From Pseudopithomyces maydicus (lineage: Eukaryota; Ascomycota; Dothideomycetes; Pleosporales; Didymosphaeriaceae), in contig JANTUC010000007.1 in assembly GCA_026873275.1 (NCBI GenBank), positions 1,054,001 through 1,118,000 of the forward strand: DNA of 64,000 nucleotides. The letters are read 5' to 3'. Both the position numbers and the translations under genes were made by a program. Positions 22,202 through 32,106 of this stretch are shown piece by piece. A model generated the notes under the pieces. It saw only the letters and a program-made list of their open reading frames with translations, made no database searches and was not told where the DNA came from. Every line of letters starts with the position of its first letter. The first letter of the stretch is position 1.

Positions 22202-23519
22202 TCAACCCTTACGTCTTTTACACTGAGCGGCAACCACACTAATGTCGTCTAGTTTGCCTGTGGTCCGTCAGCCTAACTTAAAAAAATGAAGACATTGTGA
22301 GCTAGTGCATACCTCCTTCAATGGACAGTCCTTCGTCGATGGCCTTTTCCATGTAAGGGCTCTCTGCGAAAGGATCCTCGGCAATGGTCCGCGCCGCATT
22401 AACAAGTTCGCGAGCAACAAAGCGCATTCCATCGGCATAGCTCTGCTCCGCCGGCTCCCTGTCCCGATCTGCGGGACTTTTCTGATGTAGCCATTTGTAC
22501 ATGCTGCCTACGACGTTGTCCACAACCTCGTGTTCCCATAGATTGTCGATGACACCATCCGTCATTGCGATGACAATGTCGTCTTCTTCAATTTCTATGC
22601 GGTCCATTACTGCATTCTGCTTGGGCGTGTCGGGGCTGTTGGTGCCCAGTTGTCGCGGGCAGTCGAACCAGTGCCACTGCTCGGTCGTCTTGAAGACGAT
22701 TTGCTTGTTCCTGGGTCGAATGACAAGGATCTGCGAGTCACCGAGCTGGGTGACGTACAGGACGGGATGGGAGGGGCTATGGGCATCTGCGCTCAGCAGG
22801 GCGGCGCATGCGGTGGTGGTCCCGTACCATTGGTTGGGCTCGGAAGTCGCCTGCTGCGTCTGCTCGAAGGCCTTCTCCAGATAGGCAACGGGGTCGGGCT
22901 CGTGTTGCGGGTCATAGCTGGCGTGCTCGGCCTCTCGGGCCCAGAAGTGGAGGATGAGTCTCGACCAGAGGCTACAGGATGGTCAGCGGGCGGCGGGAAG
23001 CAGGGCGCGAAGGGGGTGACGTACGCAGCATGTCCCTTCTCTTTGGTTGCCCAGGCGCCCACGCCGTCGTTGGCGCCGATGAAGTAGTCGCTGACCAGCA
23101 CTGCGTCGTCCCCGTTGGTGACGCCCCGGATCATCTCGCCATTGACCTTGGGCCTCCTGTCTCTGCTCTTGTGGTGGGTGCTCAGAGGCTCGGAGAAGCT
23201 GGTCGAGGGCAGCGACAGGAAGGGCGGGGGAAGGGACGCGAAGGGCGCTTGTGGTACAAGGCATATCCGGCCTCGAAGTAGAAGGGCGGGGTGGACACGG
23301 GCGGGGTGGCTCCTTCAGGAACGGGCGTGGTGGTGCCTGCCCTGGGCTCCTGGGCTGGGCGGGCATACAGGCGCGCGGTGGCCGCCGGGGGATGGAGGAG
23401 GGACGGCCATGCCGGCACAGGCGGTAGTCGCCGGGGGAGGGGGAGCAGACGTGGTGGAGCAGGGCGCCGCAGGACAGGGCGGGCGGGGGCATTGCAGTGA
23501 TACGAGAGCGGACGGGCAT
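22202..23519 (-). CDS. PTC7: PTC7/Azr1-type PP2C phosphatase (mitochondrial; frame breaks, start uncertain)
   Basis: PP2C-family Ser/Thr phosphatase; the yeast homologue Ptc7 is mitochondrial and acts on coenzyme Q biosynthesis. Exons 23025-23519, 22313-22971 and 22202-22257 (introns 53 and 55 nt). Seen: FYFEAGYALYHKRPSRPFP; RRPKVNGE; GVTNGDDAVLVSDYFIGAND with the metal-binding Asp; GVGAWATKEKGHAA; WSRLILHFWAREAE; YGTTTACAALL; VTQLGDSQILVIRP; AMTDGVIDNLWEHEV; and the final exon KLDDISVVAAQCKRRKG. The frame breaks at the G run 23227-23231 (one base missing). A second, less certain break at 23387-23391 would connect the ATG-started, Arg/Pro-rich leader at 23519 to TARLYARPAQEP; with both corrected the total is a multiple of three (403 residues). 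The body is secure, the first 50 residues are not. Confidence 0.82.
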
Positions 23520-23919
23520 GGGCGCGTTCGCCGCGTGCGCGTGCGCCGTGTGGCCTCAGATGCGCATGAGAGCGGGCTCGTTCCGTTGTCGTTGTCGTGT
23601 GTGTTGGGGAGGCCGGCAAGCTCTCGGAATCGCTGGCTCGTAGGGCTGATTCAGCCGAAGCCTTGGAGATGACGTCGCGGGGTTTCGGGACGCCGTCGCC
23701 GTCATCTTCACCACCGCCAGCCGAATCTGCTGGCTGAACTCACACGTGGACAGCGGTCATCTGCAGCTTCCAGTGGTACCGGTATGCTTGCTCTTGCTAG
23801 TCGAGCTGCAAACCATGCCTACCAGGCCTACCAGGCCTACATACAGTCCCTCCAAAACTCCCCTTTGCTTCAACGCCAAAGCAATCCACGTCCCGATGAT
23901 CCACCTGCATGCGGCCCCA
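23520..23919. other. Intergenic, phosphatase 5' side to CBS-protein 3' side
   Basis: 400 bp. The GC-rich half lies next to the phosphatase start; a CCTACCAGG direct repeat is at about 23817-23836. No gene supported. Confidence 0.45.
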
Positions 23920-24461
23920 TCAAGCCCTCCTCCTCACAAACCCCTCCAGATCCTCCCTCGTCGCCACGCCCAACACAAACTTCCGGCTTCCGTCCGTCAC
24001 CACGGCAAACTCCTGTTTCCCGCTCCCGTCCACCCCTCCCTTGAAGAATTCCTCCAGCTCCTCGAGCGGCGTCTCCAGCGTGATGACCTTGTACTTTGTC
24101 CCCTTTCTCCTGAACTTTTGCATCGCCGCCTGCACCGGGTCGCTGTCCTTGACCTTGCCCTCTTTGAGAAGCTCCTGGAGCCGGGGGATGCTGATGTAGC
24201 CAAGCAGCGCACGGTTCTCCGACGTGACGGTAAGGTGTGTGTAGTCCCGCTCGAGGCCAGACATGAGCGCGTGTGAGATTGGATCCGTGGGATGGCAGGA
24301 CAGCGCCGGTGGAGGCTCAAGGTCTTCGACCGTTGCCTGCCCCCTGGGTTAGCCTCGGAACCCGCCCGCTTCGACTCCCAACAACGACTCACCCCGCGGT
24401 ACTTGTTCGCCCATAGACTCTGGTAATCGCTGTGCTCCGTGACGGACGCGTCGGCGGACAT
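23920..24461 (-). CDS. CBS-domain protein
   Basis: 161-residue protein formed almost entirely by a CBS pair (Bateman module); exons 24393-24461 and 23920-24336, intron 56 nt at a codon boundary. Seen: a short N-terminus ending SLWANKYRG; a first CBS repeat (ATVEDLEPPPALSCHPTDPI, then RALLGYISIPRLQELL); and a second (KYKVITLETPLEELEEFF, then EFAVVTDGSRKFVLGVATRE). CBS pairs bind adenosine nucleotides and usually regulate an attached or partner enzyme; none is attached here. Stand-alone CBS proteins of this length occur in ascomycetes, but I know no function for them. No frame problem. Confidence 0.82.
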
Positions 24462-24908
24462 GGTTGCGGATAAAGAGGTGGGGTGGTGGGGTAGCTTCGA
24501 AAATTGGCTGTGAACACTTGTGAAGCTCTCCCCAGACTAGTCGCGCCCGAGCTACTCATCACCGCGCTTGAGAACCGACACACGTGGAAAATCAGACTGC
24601 ATGCATTGTTGTTCTACATGTGACTTGAGACAAACACCTTTCAACACCCCCAGCCCTGCAGCAACCTGCTGCCCCGAACCTGTGATCCATCCATTGACCA
24701 GCCACCGTGCATCCTTTGTGACCTGGCGCGTCTCTGCGCATGGCCACCACCTCGCCCTAGAACCTCTTCGCCTTGCGCGGCGGTCCTCGTAGCTCGCCGT
24801 TGACGACTCTGTTTTGAAGATGCAGTGACTGAGTACCTAACGAATGAATGCACAACACAATAATTGCTTACGAACCTGAACGCTGGGGCTGCTTTATTCG
24901 CCACCTGC
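24462..24908. other. Intergenic, CBS-protein 5' side to PWI-gene 3' side
   Basis: About 450 bp, no supported gene; contains the CBS-gene promoter. Confidence 0.45.
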
Positions 24909-26240
24909 CTATCTCGTAGGCGATCGGGAGCCTTGGCGGGATCTGCTCGGCGACCTTGTACTTGACCTGGAATCCTGTTTACGCTTCTTCACATCAGCCC
25001 GTGCTTCAGAGTGACCAGAGGAAGATGAACGTCTACGCCTGCTCGTTTTTACTCGTTCAGGTTGTGGGGTGACAGACCGTGAATCGGGCGACCGAGATTC
25101 AACGCGACGTCGACGCCGCGGTGGGCTCCGGGAGCGAGAACGTGAGAGCCTGAGTGATGGTGAGCTTGACCTGTCCTTTGGCGTCGAAGACCGAGAGCGA
25201 GGTCTGCGCAGCCTTCTACTATCGTTGCTTGGCGAAAATGCTCTGTCGCGGCTCCTGGCCCGATAGCGACGCGTGGGAGACCTGGAGGGCGAGCGGCGGG
25301 AGCGACGAATCGGAGATCTGGAACGGTCAGAGGATGATGAGCGGCGGCGGCGTCGTCGAGGCGGGCTCCTCGAGCGGCTCTCGGACGGCGACCGGCGACG
25401 GCGTCGGATGGGTGAGCGAGATCGCCGAGGGAGGCAGAACGAAGGCGGTCGCGAGATGAATCACGGCGTCCGCTGCCACGACCGCGACCGCGACCTTCTG
25501 GGACATAGATATCGCGCTCGCGACGGGGTGGCGGGGATCCCCTTCGTCCTCTGTGCTTGTCAATGCTCTGTTCATCAGTCATGAGGGTGTCTACATACGG
25601 CGGCGAGCGCGCGTCACGGCGGCGCGGGCCTCGATCACCCCGGAAACCTCCACGGCCACGACCTCGTTCAGGACGGTCACGGCCGCCTCGATCGGAACGC
25701 TCATTGCGGCGGAACGAGTCTAGAACTTGCTCCTCTTCACGGCGATACTGCAGGGCGGTCTTGGAAGCCTGTTCAACCATGTCAGCGTGTAAAGCGGCAC
25801 GACGGCGTTGGCACGCAGACCTTTTCCTTCTCCTGCAGAAGCTCGAGTTTCTTTGCTTCGAGCATTGCCGCCGGAACGCCCAAAGGGCTCTCTTGTGCAC
25901 TCAACATAAGGTTCCAGAGGTCTTTGCAAAACTTGGGGCCGTCGGCATCGAGGAAACCTTGAAGTTGGACCTGCAACTCCTTGATCTTCGGCTGCGATTG
26001 CATCTGTCAGCACGAGACATGGCTTGTAGTTACAGGTGTACTAACATATTGCTCTTCTTCGAGCATGTTGTAAATCATGTCTAAAACGATGTCGTCGTCC
26101 GGAAGTATCTCGTTAATCCTGCCTGCGATCCATGTCTTGATGACGTCTAGGTTGACTTTCTTGGTATCTACACGCTTGTCGAAGTCGGCTGGAAACTTGG
26201 TCGCCTTCAAAACGCGCTGGGTGGCGGCGTCGAGCGGCAT
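24909..26240 (-). CDS. PWI-domain, RS-rich splicing factor (SRm160/SRRM1-like; one frame break)
   Basis: Nuclear pre-mRNA processing factor. Exons 26046-26240, 25821-26003 and 24909-25768. The first two exons encode a PWI domain: KVNLDVIKTWIAGRINEILP, DDIVLDMIYNMLEEEQY, then IKELQVQLQGFLDADGPKFC, LWNLMLSAQESPLGVP and AKKLELLQEKEK. The third is Arg/Gly-rich, then a long RS region ending SRSRQGSRSPTR. The RS region is in another frame; one base added to the G run 25429-25431 joins RLRSAS to PRRSRSP. Within exon 3, positions 25551-25598 look like an extra 48-nt intron (GTATGT donor, CTGAT, CACAG) in phase: it encodes a non-RS stretch (YVDTLMTDEQSIDK) between RG/RS sequence. About 396 residues if spliced. 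Family is secure; the precise orthologue is inferred. Confidence 0.85.
25551..25598 (-). other. Probable 48-nt in-phase intron in the PWI/RS gene
   Basis: GTATGT donor, GACTGATG branch-like element and CACAG acceptor on the minus strand. Its length equals that of other introns here, and removal joins SPP to GRRGSPPPRRERD without a frame change. Retention would insert 16 residues, so this could be an alternative splice. Confidence 0.6.
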
Positions 26241-26932
26241 GGTTGCGTTGCTGGCTGTGGATTGCAGCTGGCGGCGAGGTTGGAGGAAGTCGCGCGGGGT
26301 GGTCGCGTTGTAGACGGCAGCTTGTGTGGAGCTAGCGTCACTTAGTCAACTTGGCGCGTTGACCAATCAACGCCGCTTCCGGCCGCAGCAACGCGTATGT
26401 TAGGAAATGGCAAGAGCGAGCTGCAGCCTTCTGTCAACACTGGAGTAAGATAGTCGCCTGCGAATCCCACGCGCAGGCTGGGAGAGAGCGGGCGAGCAGC
26501 TGGCAGTATCGACACTTCAGCAGAATAGCCGCCTGTGAAGAAGCAACCAGCCTTGCTTTGCCTTCTGCAGTCCCGAACGGTTCGGCACGCCTCGAAAGAA
26601 ACACTCAATGCCATTCTGTCATTCTTCACTGCCTGTCCCTGCTACCGTACCTTCCAGCCCTGGCCAGGGCAGTTGCCATTGGGTCAATCATTGAAACGCT
26701 AACCAGGACGCAACCTTCCACCTGCGCATGGAACTGCTCCAGTGACACAAACAACGGTCCTTCATACATGCTTCACCTCCCACCCCGACTCCTCCTTCAG
26801 CCCAGCTATTGCTCGTTGTGCCATCTTAACCCATCTTTGAAGCCGCATATTCCTCCCCGCTTTTCCTTCCTTCTCACCGGCACACCGAGCTCGACTGGGC
26901 CGCGCTGTCACCGTCCTTTCGGCCGTCACGTC
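26241..26932. promoter_or_regulatory. Divergent intergenic region, PWI factor / acidic repeat protein
   Basis: About 690 bp holding both promoters; CT-rich on the plus strand near 26770-26890. No gene supported. Confidence 0.5.
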
Positions 26933-28226
26933 ATGTCTGATGTCGAGGGCTCACCATCGCCACCCACCATCAAACTTCCAGCACTGACACCTGCGAATGA
27001 GAAACCTCCCGTCCCCCGCCACCACCAACTCCAGCCGCGGGTGCACCGCCCCAGCGAGGTACGTGCATGTCCCCGTCCTGGTCGTGAGTGCCACCAGTTC
27101 AACTCCAATCAGTTCTTCCGGAAGGGACTATGGTCATCACAACGGCAGACGGCAAGCCGATTGAAGCTATTGTGACGAAAACGGTCGAACAAGGCGTCGC
27201 GAGGGTCGAAGCTATCCTCAAATCAGATCCTCCTGTACCTGAACAACCTCAAAAGAAACAACCCCAAGAAAAACCACTTCCGGAGAAAGAATTCCCCGAA
27301 AACCACCAGAAGGAGCTCAGGTCTGATCCCAATCCAACGACTCAGCTTCCCGTCAAGGAGATATCTCAGCCCGTTTCTTCTCCTGCCGAGAAGAAAACAT
27401 TGTTCGACCCGCTGGTGGAGAAGATAGCTAAATTAGGGCCCGACCAGGAGTCTAGTCACAAGAAGGTAGAGCTTGTCGAAGCACCACAGGCTGTCAACAA
27501 AAAAGTGACAGAAGAACCACCCCAGGAAAAGCCCGATCCTGAAGCCATCGATGAACACCAGATCGAACCAAAAGCTGCGGTTGAAGATGTGGACCCACCA
27601 TCGGAAAAACAGATCGAGGAAGAAGCTCAACCCATTCCCCAACCTCCTGCAAAAGAGGAACCGGAAGAGATGCCGCCGGTTGTCGAAAGGAAGGCCGAAC
27701 CTGAACCTGAACCTGAACCGGAACCGGAACCGGAACCTGAAAACCGGCTGGAGTCAGAGCCAGAGCCAGAGCCAGAGCCAGAGCCTGTGGTCGAGAAGGC
27801 CGAGGAGACGTTACCAGAAGAAGAGCCACCTGCAGAGGGCCATCTCGCTGAGGATGTTGAGACAGCAGGAGAGCCGAACGTCGAGGAGCCTCCTCCACCA
27901 GAAGATTGTCCGGTGGAAGAGGCGCCAGCAGAAGAATCTCCAGTTGAAGAGCCCCCGGCAGAAGAGCCCCCGACAGAAGAGCCCCCGGCAGAGGAGCCCC
28001 CGGCAGAGGAGCCTCTAGTTGAGGAAGAAAAGAAGTAACCCCGGTACCAATGCCCAAGCCTCTTAAACGCAAGAGAGATGTCGTACGGGATAAGGCGGTT
28101 CCCAAGTTTCCCATCAAACTCATTGCTGGCAAAGAGATTGCAGCTGTGACAGTTTTCCTCATGAAAGAAAAGGCGAAAGGTAACGATATAAACCCACAGC
28201 TCAATGCGCTCATGAAGGGTGGATGA
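26933..28226 (+). CDS. Acidic Pro/Glu-repeat protein of unknown function (two frame breaks)
   Basis: I do not recognise a family. Exons 26933-27058 and 27113-28226; intron 54 nt. The N-terminus (MSDVEGSPSPPTIKLPALTP) runs into a Pro-rich stretch; the splice leads to a well-formed block VLPEGTMVITTADGKPIEAI and VTKTVEQGVARVEAILKSD. About 230 residues of acidic low complexity follow, including EP-dipeptide tracts (27696-27790) and EEPPAEEPPTEEPPAEEP-type hexapeptide repeats (27900-28020). The C-terminus is basic and compact: PMPKPLKRKRDVVRDK, then PKFPIKLIAGKEIAAVTVFL and NDINPQLNALMKGG. Both ends need a base: in the C run 27013-27017 and the A run 28028-28031; together they give 413 codons in phase. 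The KRKR cluster could be a nuclear signal. Repeat length is probably variable. Confidence 0.65.
27696..28020 (+). repeat. Acidic EP / EEPPA coding repeats
   Basis: Two in-frame tandem arrays in the acidic protein: Glu-Pro dipeptides near 27696-27790, and hexanucleotide/18-nt units encoding EEPPAE-like repeats near 27900-28020. Confidence 0.8.
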
Positions 28227-28618
28227 GCCGGTGCTGCTCTACCTTGGATCACTAAGCACGTTTACTATATTTCCCCTAAGTCCACCCCTACAAACTTTGC
28301 CTATAGTATATTGTCGCTTTGGGGGTGTTAGCGGTTTGGATAGGCGTTATTGCACTGTACCGGTTCGATATAGTCATTCTTGCAATCCGACTGATGTTCC
28401 TTCTAACTCGGTAAAACTCGTGCATACTTGGTGCCCCACGATCGAGTTTGGCAAACTCGTGTAGCGGATCTCAATCTGCTTATCATAGTAGGATAGAAGT
28501 TGTGAGCACACAATGTTAGGTCCATACGAGCAGGCTTCAAATCGACCGAGTTTGTACTTCTGTCCAGGACTGTACTATTTATCCTTCAAAGTTGATCATA
28601 CCAGCGCGTCCTCGCCTT
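28227..28618. other. Intergenic between convergent genes
   Basis: About 390 bp of 3' flanks; no gene seen. Confidence 0.45.
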
Positions 28619-28906
28619 TCAACTGCCAACAGCCCTTGCCACACTTGCTCTCGCCTCTTCCAGTCCTGCGTCCAACTCACCCCTCCGATGGGCTTCCTTC
28701 ACTGCATGATGCAATTCTACAAGCTCCTCCGCACGCTTGATATCCACATCGTCCTCCCTGTTCTCGATTTCCATCTTCGTGGAGGACGTCTCTGCCCGCT
28801 CGGAGACCAGGGCCAGAGCGGCGCTGGGATCGCAAACGCGCAGGGAGACGAGGTCGGAGAGGATCTCAGCAAGGCGCAGCGCTGGGGGTTGCGTCTCGTT
28901 CGTCAT
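28619..28906 (-). CDS. Small helical protein, 95 residues, function unknown
   Basis: Single-exon frame with an ATG start, highly charged and predicted helical: LRLAEILSDLVSLRVCDPS, then SERAETSSTKMEIENRED and VDIKRAEELVELHHAVKEAH, ending LEEARASVARAVGS. The spaced Leu/Val residues suggest one or two coiled-coil or helical-bundle segments; no signal peptide or membrane segment. It resembles small conserved ascomycete proteins I have seen without a function, but I cannot name a family. The frame, ATG and amphipathic composition argue that it is real. It lies between the convergent acidic protein and the divergent FAHD1 gene (297 bp away). Confidence 0.6.
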   Translation of the reverse strand: MTNETQPPALRLAEILSDLVSLRVCDPSAALALVSERAETSSTKMEIENREDDVDIKRAEELVELHHAVKEAHRRGELDAGLEEARASVARAVGS

Positions 28907-29203
28907 GCTTCTGTTCGACTGGCGACTCTAATCAGCCCGGGATTGACGCAGATGGACGGGTAGGCGATCAAAACTTGGTGAGGGTGGTGGGGTCTGAAAG
29001 CGCAATGCGGAATGGGCGGAGATGGAGCTTAGAGCTTGCGCACGGGCAGGCGCCGACCTCGGTTCGGAAACCCTGCCGATAGATTGGCAGTGGGCCGGAA
29101 GGGCGACCGCACGTTGCTCCTGTTCATCAAAACACGGTCGTCTGTGGGTGAACTGCATCCGTTTTTCTTTTTCTTGAATATCTGGGTGTAGAAATTGGAA
29201 ACC

Positions 29204-30126
29204 ATGGCAGCGAGTATACAGTCTATCAAGGCGAATTGCCGCAAGGTAAGTCCATCGAGCGACGAAAAGGAATTGCTGTAATTAGAAAGCTGACCATCAA
29301 ACAGGTCATGTGCATAGGCCGTAACTATGCGTAAGTAACTACATCTGAAGTCACTCAGACTTGAGAACTTGCGGCTGAGACGAGGCATCCAGTGATCACA
29401 TCGCCGAGCTCAACAGCGCCCGGCCAAAACAACCCTTTTTCTTCCTTAAGCCTCCCTCGTCCATCCTTCTTCCAGGTCAGGGACCCGTGCTTCGACCACG
29501 TGGTGTAACGGTGCACTATGAGGTTGAGCTCGGTCTCATTATGGGCAAGACGGTGCGTGATCTCGACCCAGAAGACACCAAGGGAGCCATGGATGCCATT
29601 GAAGGTAGATACTCATTTCTGTTTTTTATACAATATGGCTGTACACGATACGATCACACGAAAACCCATTGATAAACACTGAATTTTGATCCCTACAGGC
29701 TACCTCCTCGCCATCGACATGACCGCCCGCAATGTTCAAGATGAGGCCAAGAAGAAAGGCCTCCCATGGTCCATCGCCAAAGGTTTTGACACGTTCCTCC
29801 CTATCTCCAACCTGATTGCAAAGTCCCGGATCCCTGACCCGCAAAAGGCTCATTTATGGCTATCTGTCAACAACGAAGTAAAGCAATCTGATAACACGGA
29901 ACTGATGTTGTTCCGTATTCCCAGACAGCTGAGCGATATAAGCCGTGTCATGACTCTAGAGAAAGGTGATATTATATTGACAGGAACACCAAAGGGTGTC
30001 GGGCCGGTCAAGACTGGTGACATAATGAGGGCAGGGCTCAAGGTTGACGGTAGAGATATCGAAGAAGCGAGTTTGGAAGTACCTGTCGTTGATAGAGAGG
30101 GTCCTTATGAGTTCAAGGAGACGTAA
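29204..30126 (+). CDS. FAH-family hydrolase, FAHD1-like acylpyruvase / oxaloacetate decarboxylase
   Basis: Fumarylacetoacetate-hydrolase fold enzyme; eukaryotic FAHD1 is mitochondrial and cleaves acylpyruvates and decarboxylates oxaloacetate. Exons 29204-29245, 29305-29330, 29393-29604 and 29699-30126 give 235 residues, the normal length. The 26-nt second exon encodes the signature VMCIGRNYA. Then come DHIAELNS; PFFFLKPPSSILLPG; the Mg-binding HYEVELGLIMGK; GYLLAIDMTARNVQ; AKGFDTFLPIS; and ILTGTPKGVGPVKTGD. Metal ligands (two Glu in HYEVELG and the Asp of AIDMT) are present. No clear presequence is seen; human FAHD1 also has a short one. No frame problem. Confidence 0.9.
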
Positions 30127-30209
30127 GATATATGCTAGCTGGTAAAATAATGCTCAGGCATACATATGCGGCTCGAATTCAACACCTTTGCGAGATGTTG
30201 CTTGAATAT

Positions 30210-31907
30210 TCATTCATCAGGTACTGGGGGCAATCGGCGAGGTTTCGTCTTCAGCGGTTTCTGGGTACCGTCGTATACCGGACCAGCTATCTTCTGGGGC
30301 TGCTGGGTACAGTCCCACCCAAGTTCGTAAAATGTTGCCTGCACTGATCTTCGGCGACTTCTACGGGTCGGCTGGGATGGTTGTAGCTGCCGTGTTCGTG
30401 GAACCGGCAGGATCTTCTGCCTTGGGTTGGATTGCTTTGGCGATTTCATTGCCACTGGTGCTATATTCTTGAGTCGGGGCGTAACGGTTGGAGAGGCAGG
30501 TCTCTTCTTGCTATTTGGATCTATAGCTAGCCGCGCGGCCTTGCTTGGAGATGGTCTGGCTGTTTTGTGTGACGCTACCGATGCTTTTCCTGTTTGGTGT
30601 CTTTGCTGAGGTTCTTTGGTTGGTCCCGGAGGATCTTTTAGTTCTGGCTCCAAAGGAAGGGGTACTGGGTGAGAAAGCTTAGGCCTCTTCCGATGATTTA
30701 TACCCAGTGTATCTCGACCACGTGGCAAGGTATTGTGAGCGATGTTCGTGTCCAAGCTAACTTCATCAACTCTCTCAACCCGATTGCCAGTTTGCGCGGT
30801 CCTGGGCGTCTCATGATCTGGAAACGTTGTCTGATCATCCTTTCGAGGACACATTGGTGTCTTTCGCTGTGCTTTTGTTCGCTTTGCTTGTTGGGATGGC
30901 GCCCTGGTTGGTAATTTAGATGCTTCTCAAACGTCACTCGCAAAGCTTGAACAGAGTCACTCACCTAGAACCTGTTTCTGGGCTTCTCGGTACCTGCAGG
31001 TATGAATGCGAGACTAGCACGCCCGATCTGCTTTCCTTCAATGCCATTATATCTGAGTGTAGCGTGTGGAGTTCCAGACTCCACCTCTTCGTAAAGTCTT
31101 CTTGTACATCACGGATCCGTGTGTCTTCTTGGGATCGCTGCAATTCCAAAGCCTCTAGTCGAGCACCTAGATCTTTCATCTCGTGAACATATTTTCGATC
31201 TACACTGTTTTTCAGACCTTGAACCTCCTTCGTCATTTCGGTGACGCGGGATTTGAGTGAAGACAAATTTGTGACACTGTCATCTAAATCTCGGTACGAT
31301 ACCATCAGTTTCTGCACTCGGTCCTGAGTCTTCCGGAATTCTTCCATTTCCTTGTCCATATCAACCAGCCGTTTGTGGACCGCGCATATGAATTCTCGTT
31401 GTTTTGTTTCTAACTGATCGATGCCGTCTTTTACGATGTCAAAATCTTCGGCGAGCCCAGTGCATGCTGTGGTGGCTTCTTCTGTTTTGAGGATTTTGCG
31501 CTCCTGGTCCTTCATTTTGGCTTCTAGAGTGTTCATACGGTGGAGAAGACTCGCATTCTGCTCTCTCAGCTCGTGTTTCCAGAGCAAATCGCTTGGTGAG
31601 ATAGGCCCTGCAGGCCGTGCAGGCGCAGGCATTTGCCTCAATAATTGATCATAAGCGTTTGCTGAAAACAAGCTGTGAGTTCGATGTTCAGTAGCGAAGG
31701 TCAGTGTGAAGAAGGAGCGGCGTGATTGTCGGCGTGGCGTTATACGGAAAAGAAGCTCACTGGCAGAGGGGACTCCGGACTAGAACCCTCAACACGGCGA
31801 TAGACACAGAATTCTCCTATTAAGGTCTCGAGTGATGTGTTGAGTGTTGCTACAGTTGTAGGGACGTCTGAGATGATCGAAGCAGGTACGGTATCCGTGC
31901 TTGCCAT
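30210..31907 (-). CDS. Coiled-coil protein with a basic C-terminus, function unknown (probable frame break in exon 1)
   Basis: I cannot assign a family. Exons 31761-31907, 30965-31661 and 30210-30903; introns 99 and 61 nt. Exon 1 starts MASTDTVPASIISDVPTTVA. Exon 2 carries NAYDQLLRQMPAP and then about 190 residues of coiled coil (LREQNASLLHRMNTLEAKMK, VSYRDLDDSVTNLSSLKSRV and similar heptads). Exon 3 is basic, Pro/Ser-rich and probably disordered, with many Lys/Arg-Pro steps (KTARPSPSKAARLA, KPLKTKPRRLPPVPDE). Exon 1 is one base short of the phase needed by exon 2; an added base in the G run 31768-31771 gives 1539 nt in total, exactly divisible by three (512 residues). The basic tail suggests nucleic-acid, chromatin or microtubule binding, but that is inference. 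Confidence 0.65.
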
Positions 31908-32106
31908 TGATGTAGAGTGATCTTTCCCTCCACGGATAGGGTGAAATCATAGATCCAGTTTTGAGAGCACTCACAATGTAGAAATTCGAAACCTTGGGAA
32001 ATAGACAATGGGACAGGGCATGAAAAATTTCCGAATAATTGAGTTCACACAGAAGCGGATGGAGTGTTCACGTGGTTCTTATTCTTCTATTCACGACCAA
32101 GTCATG

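Noticed and set aside
25049..25420. Hydrophobic/Ala-rich continuation of the PWI-gene frame (HHPLTVPDLRF and following)
   Set aside because: The neighbouring frame encodes a typical RS domain to a natural stop; the Ala-rich version is what an out-of-frame RS domain looks like.
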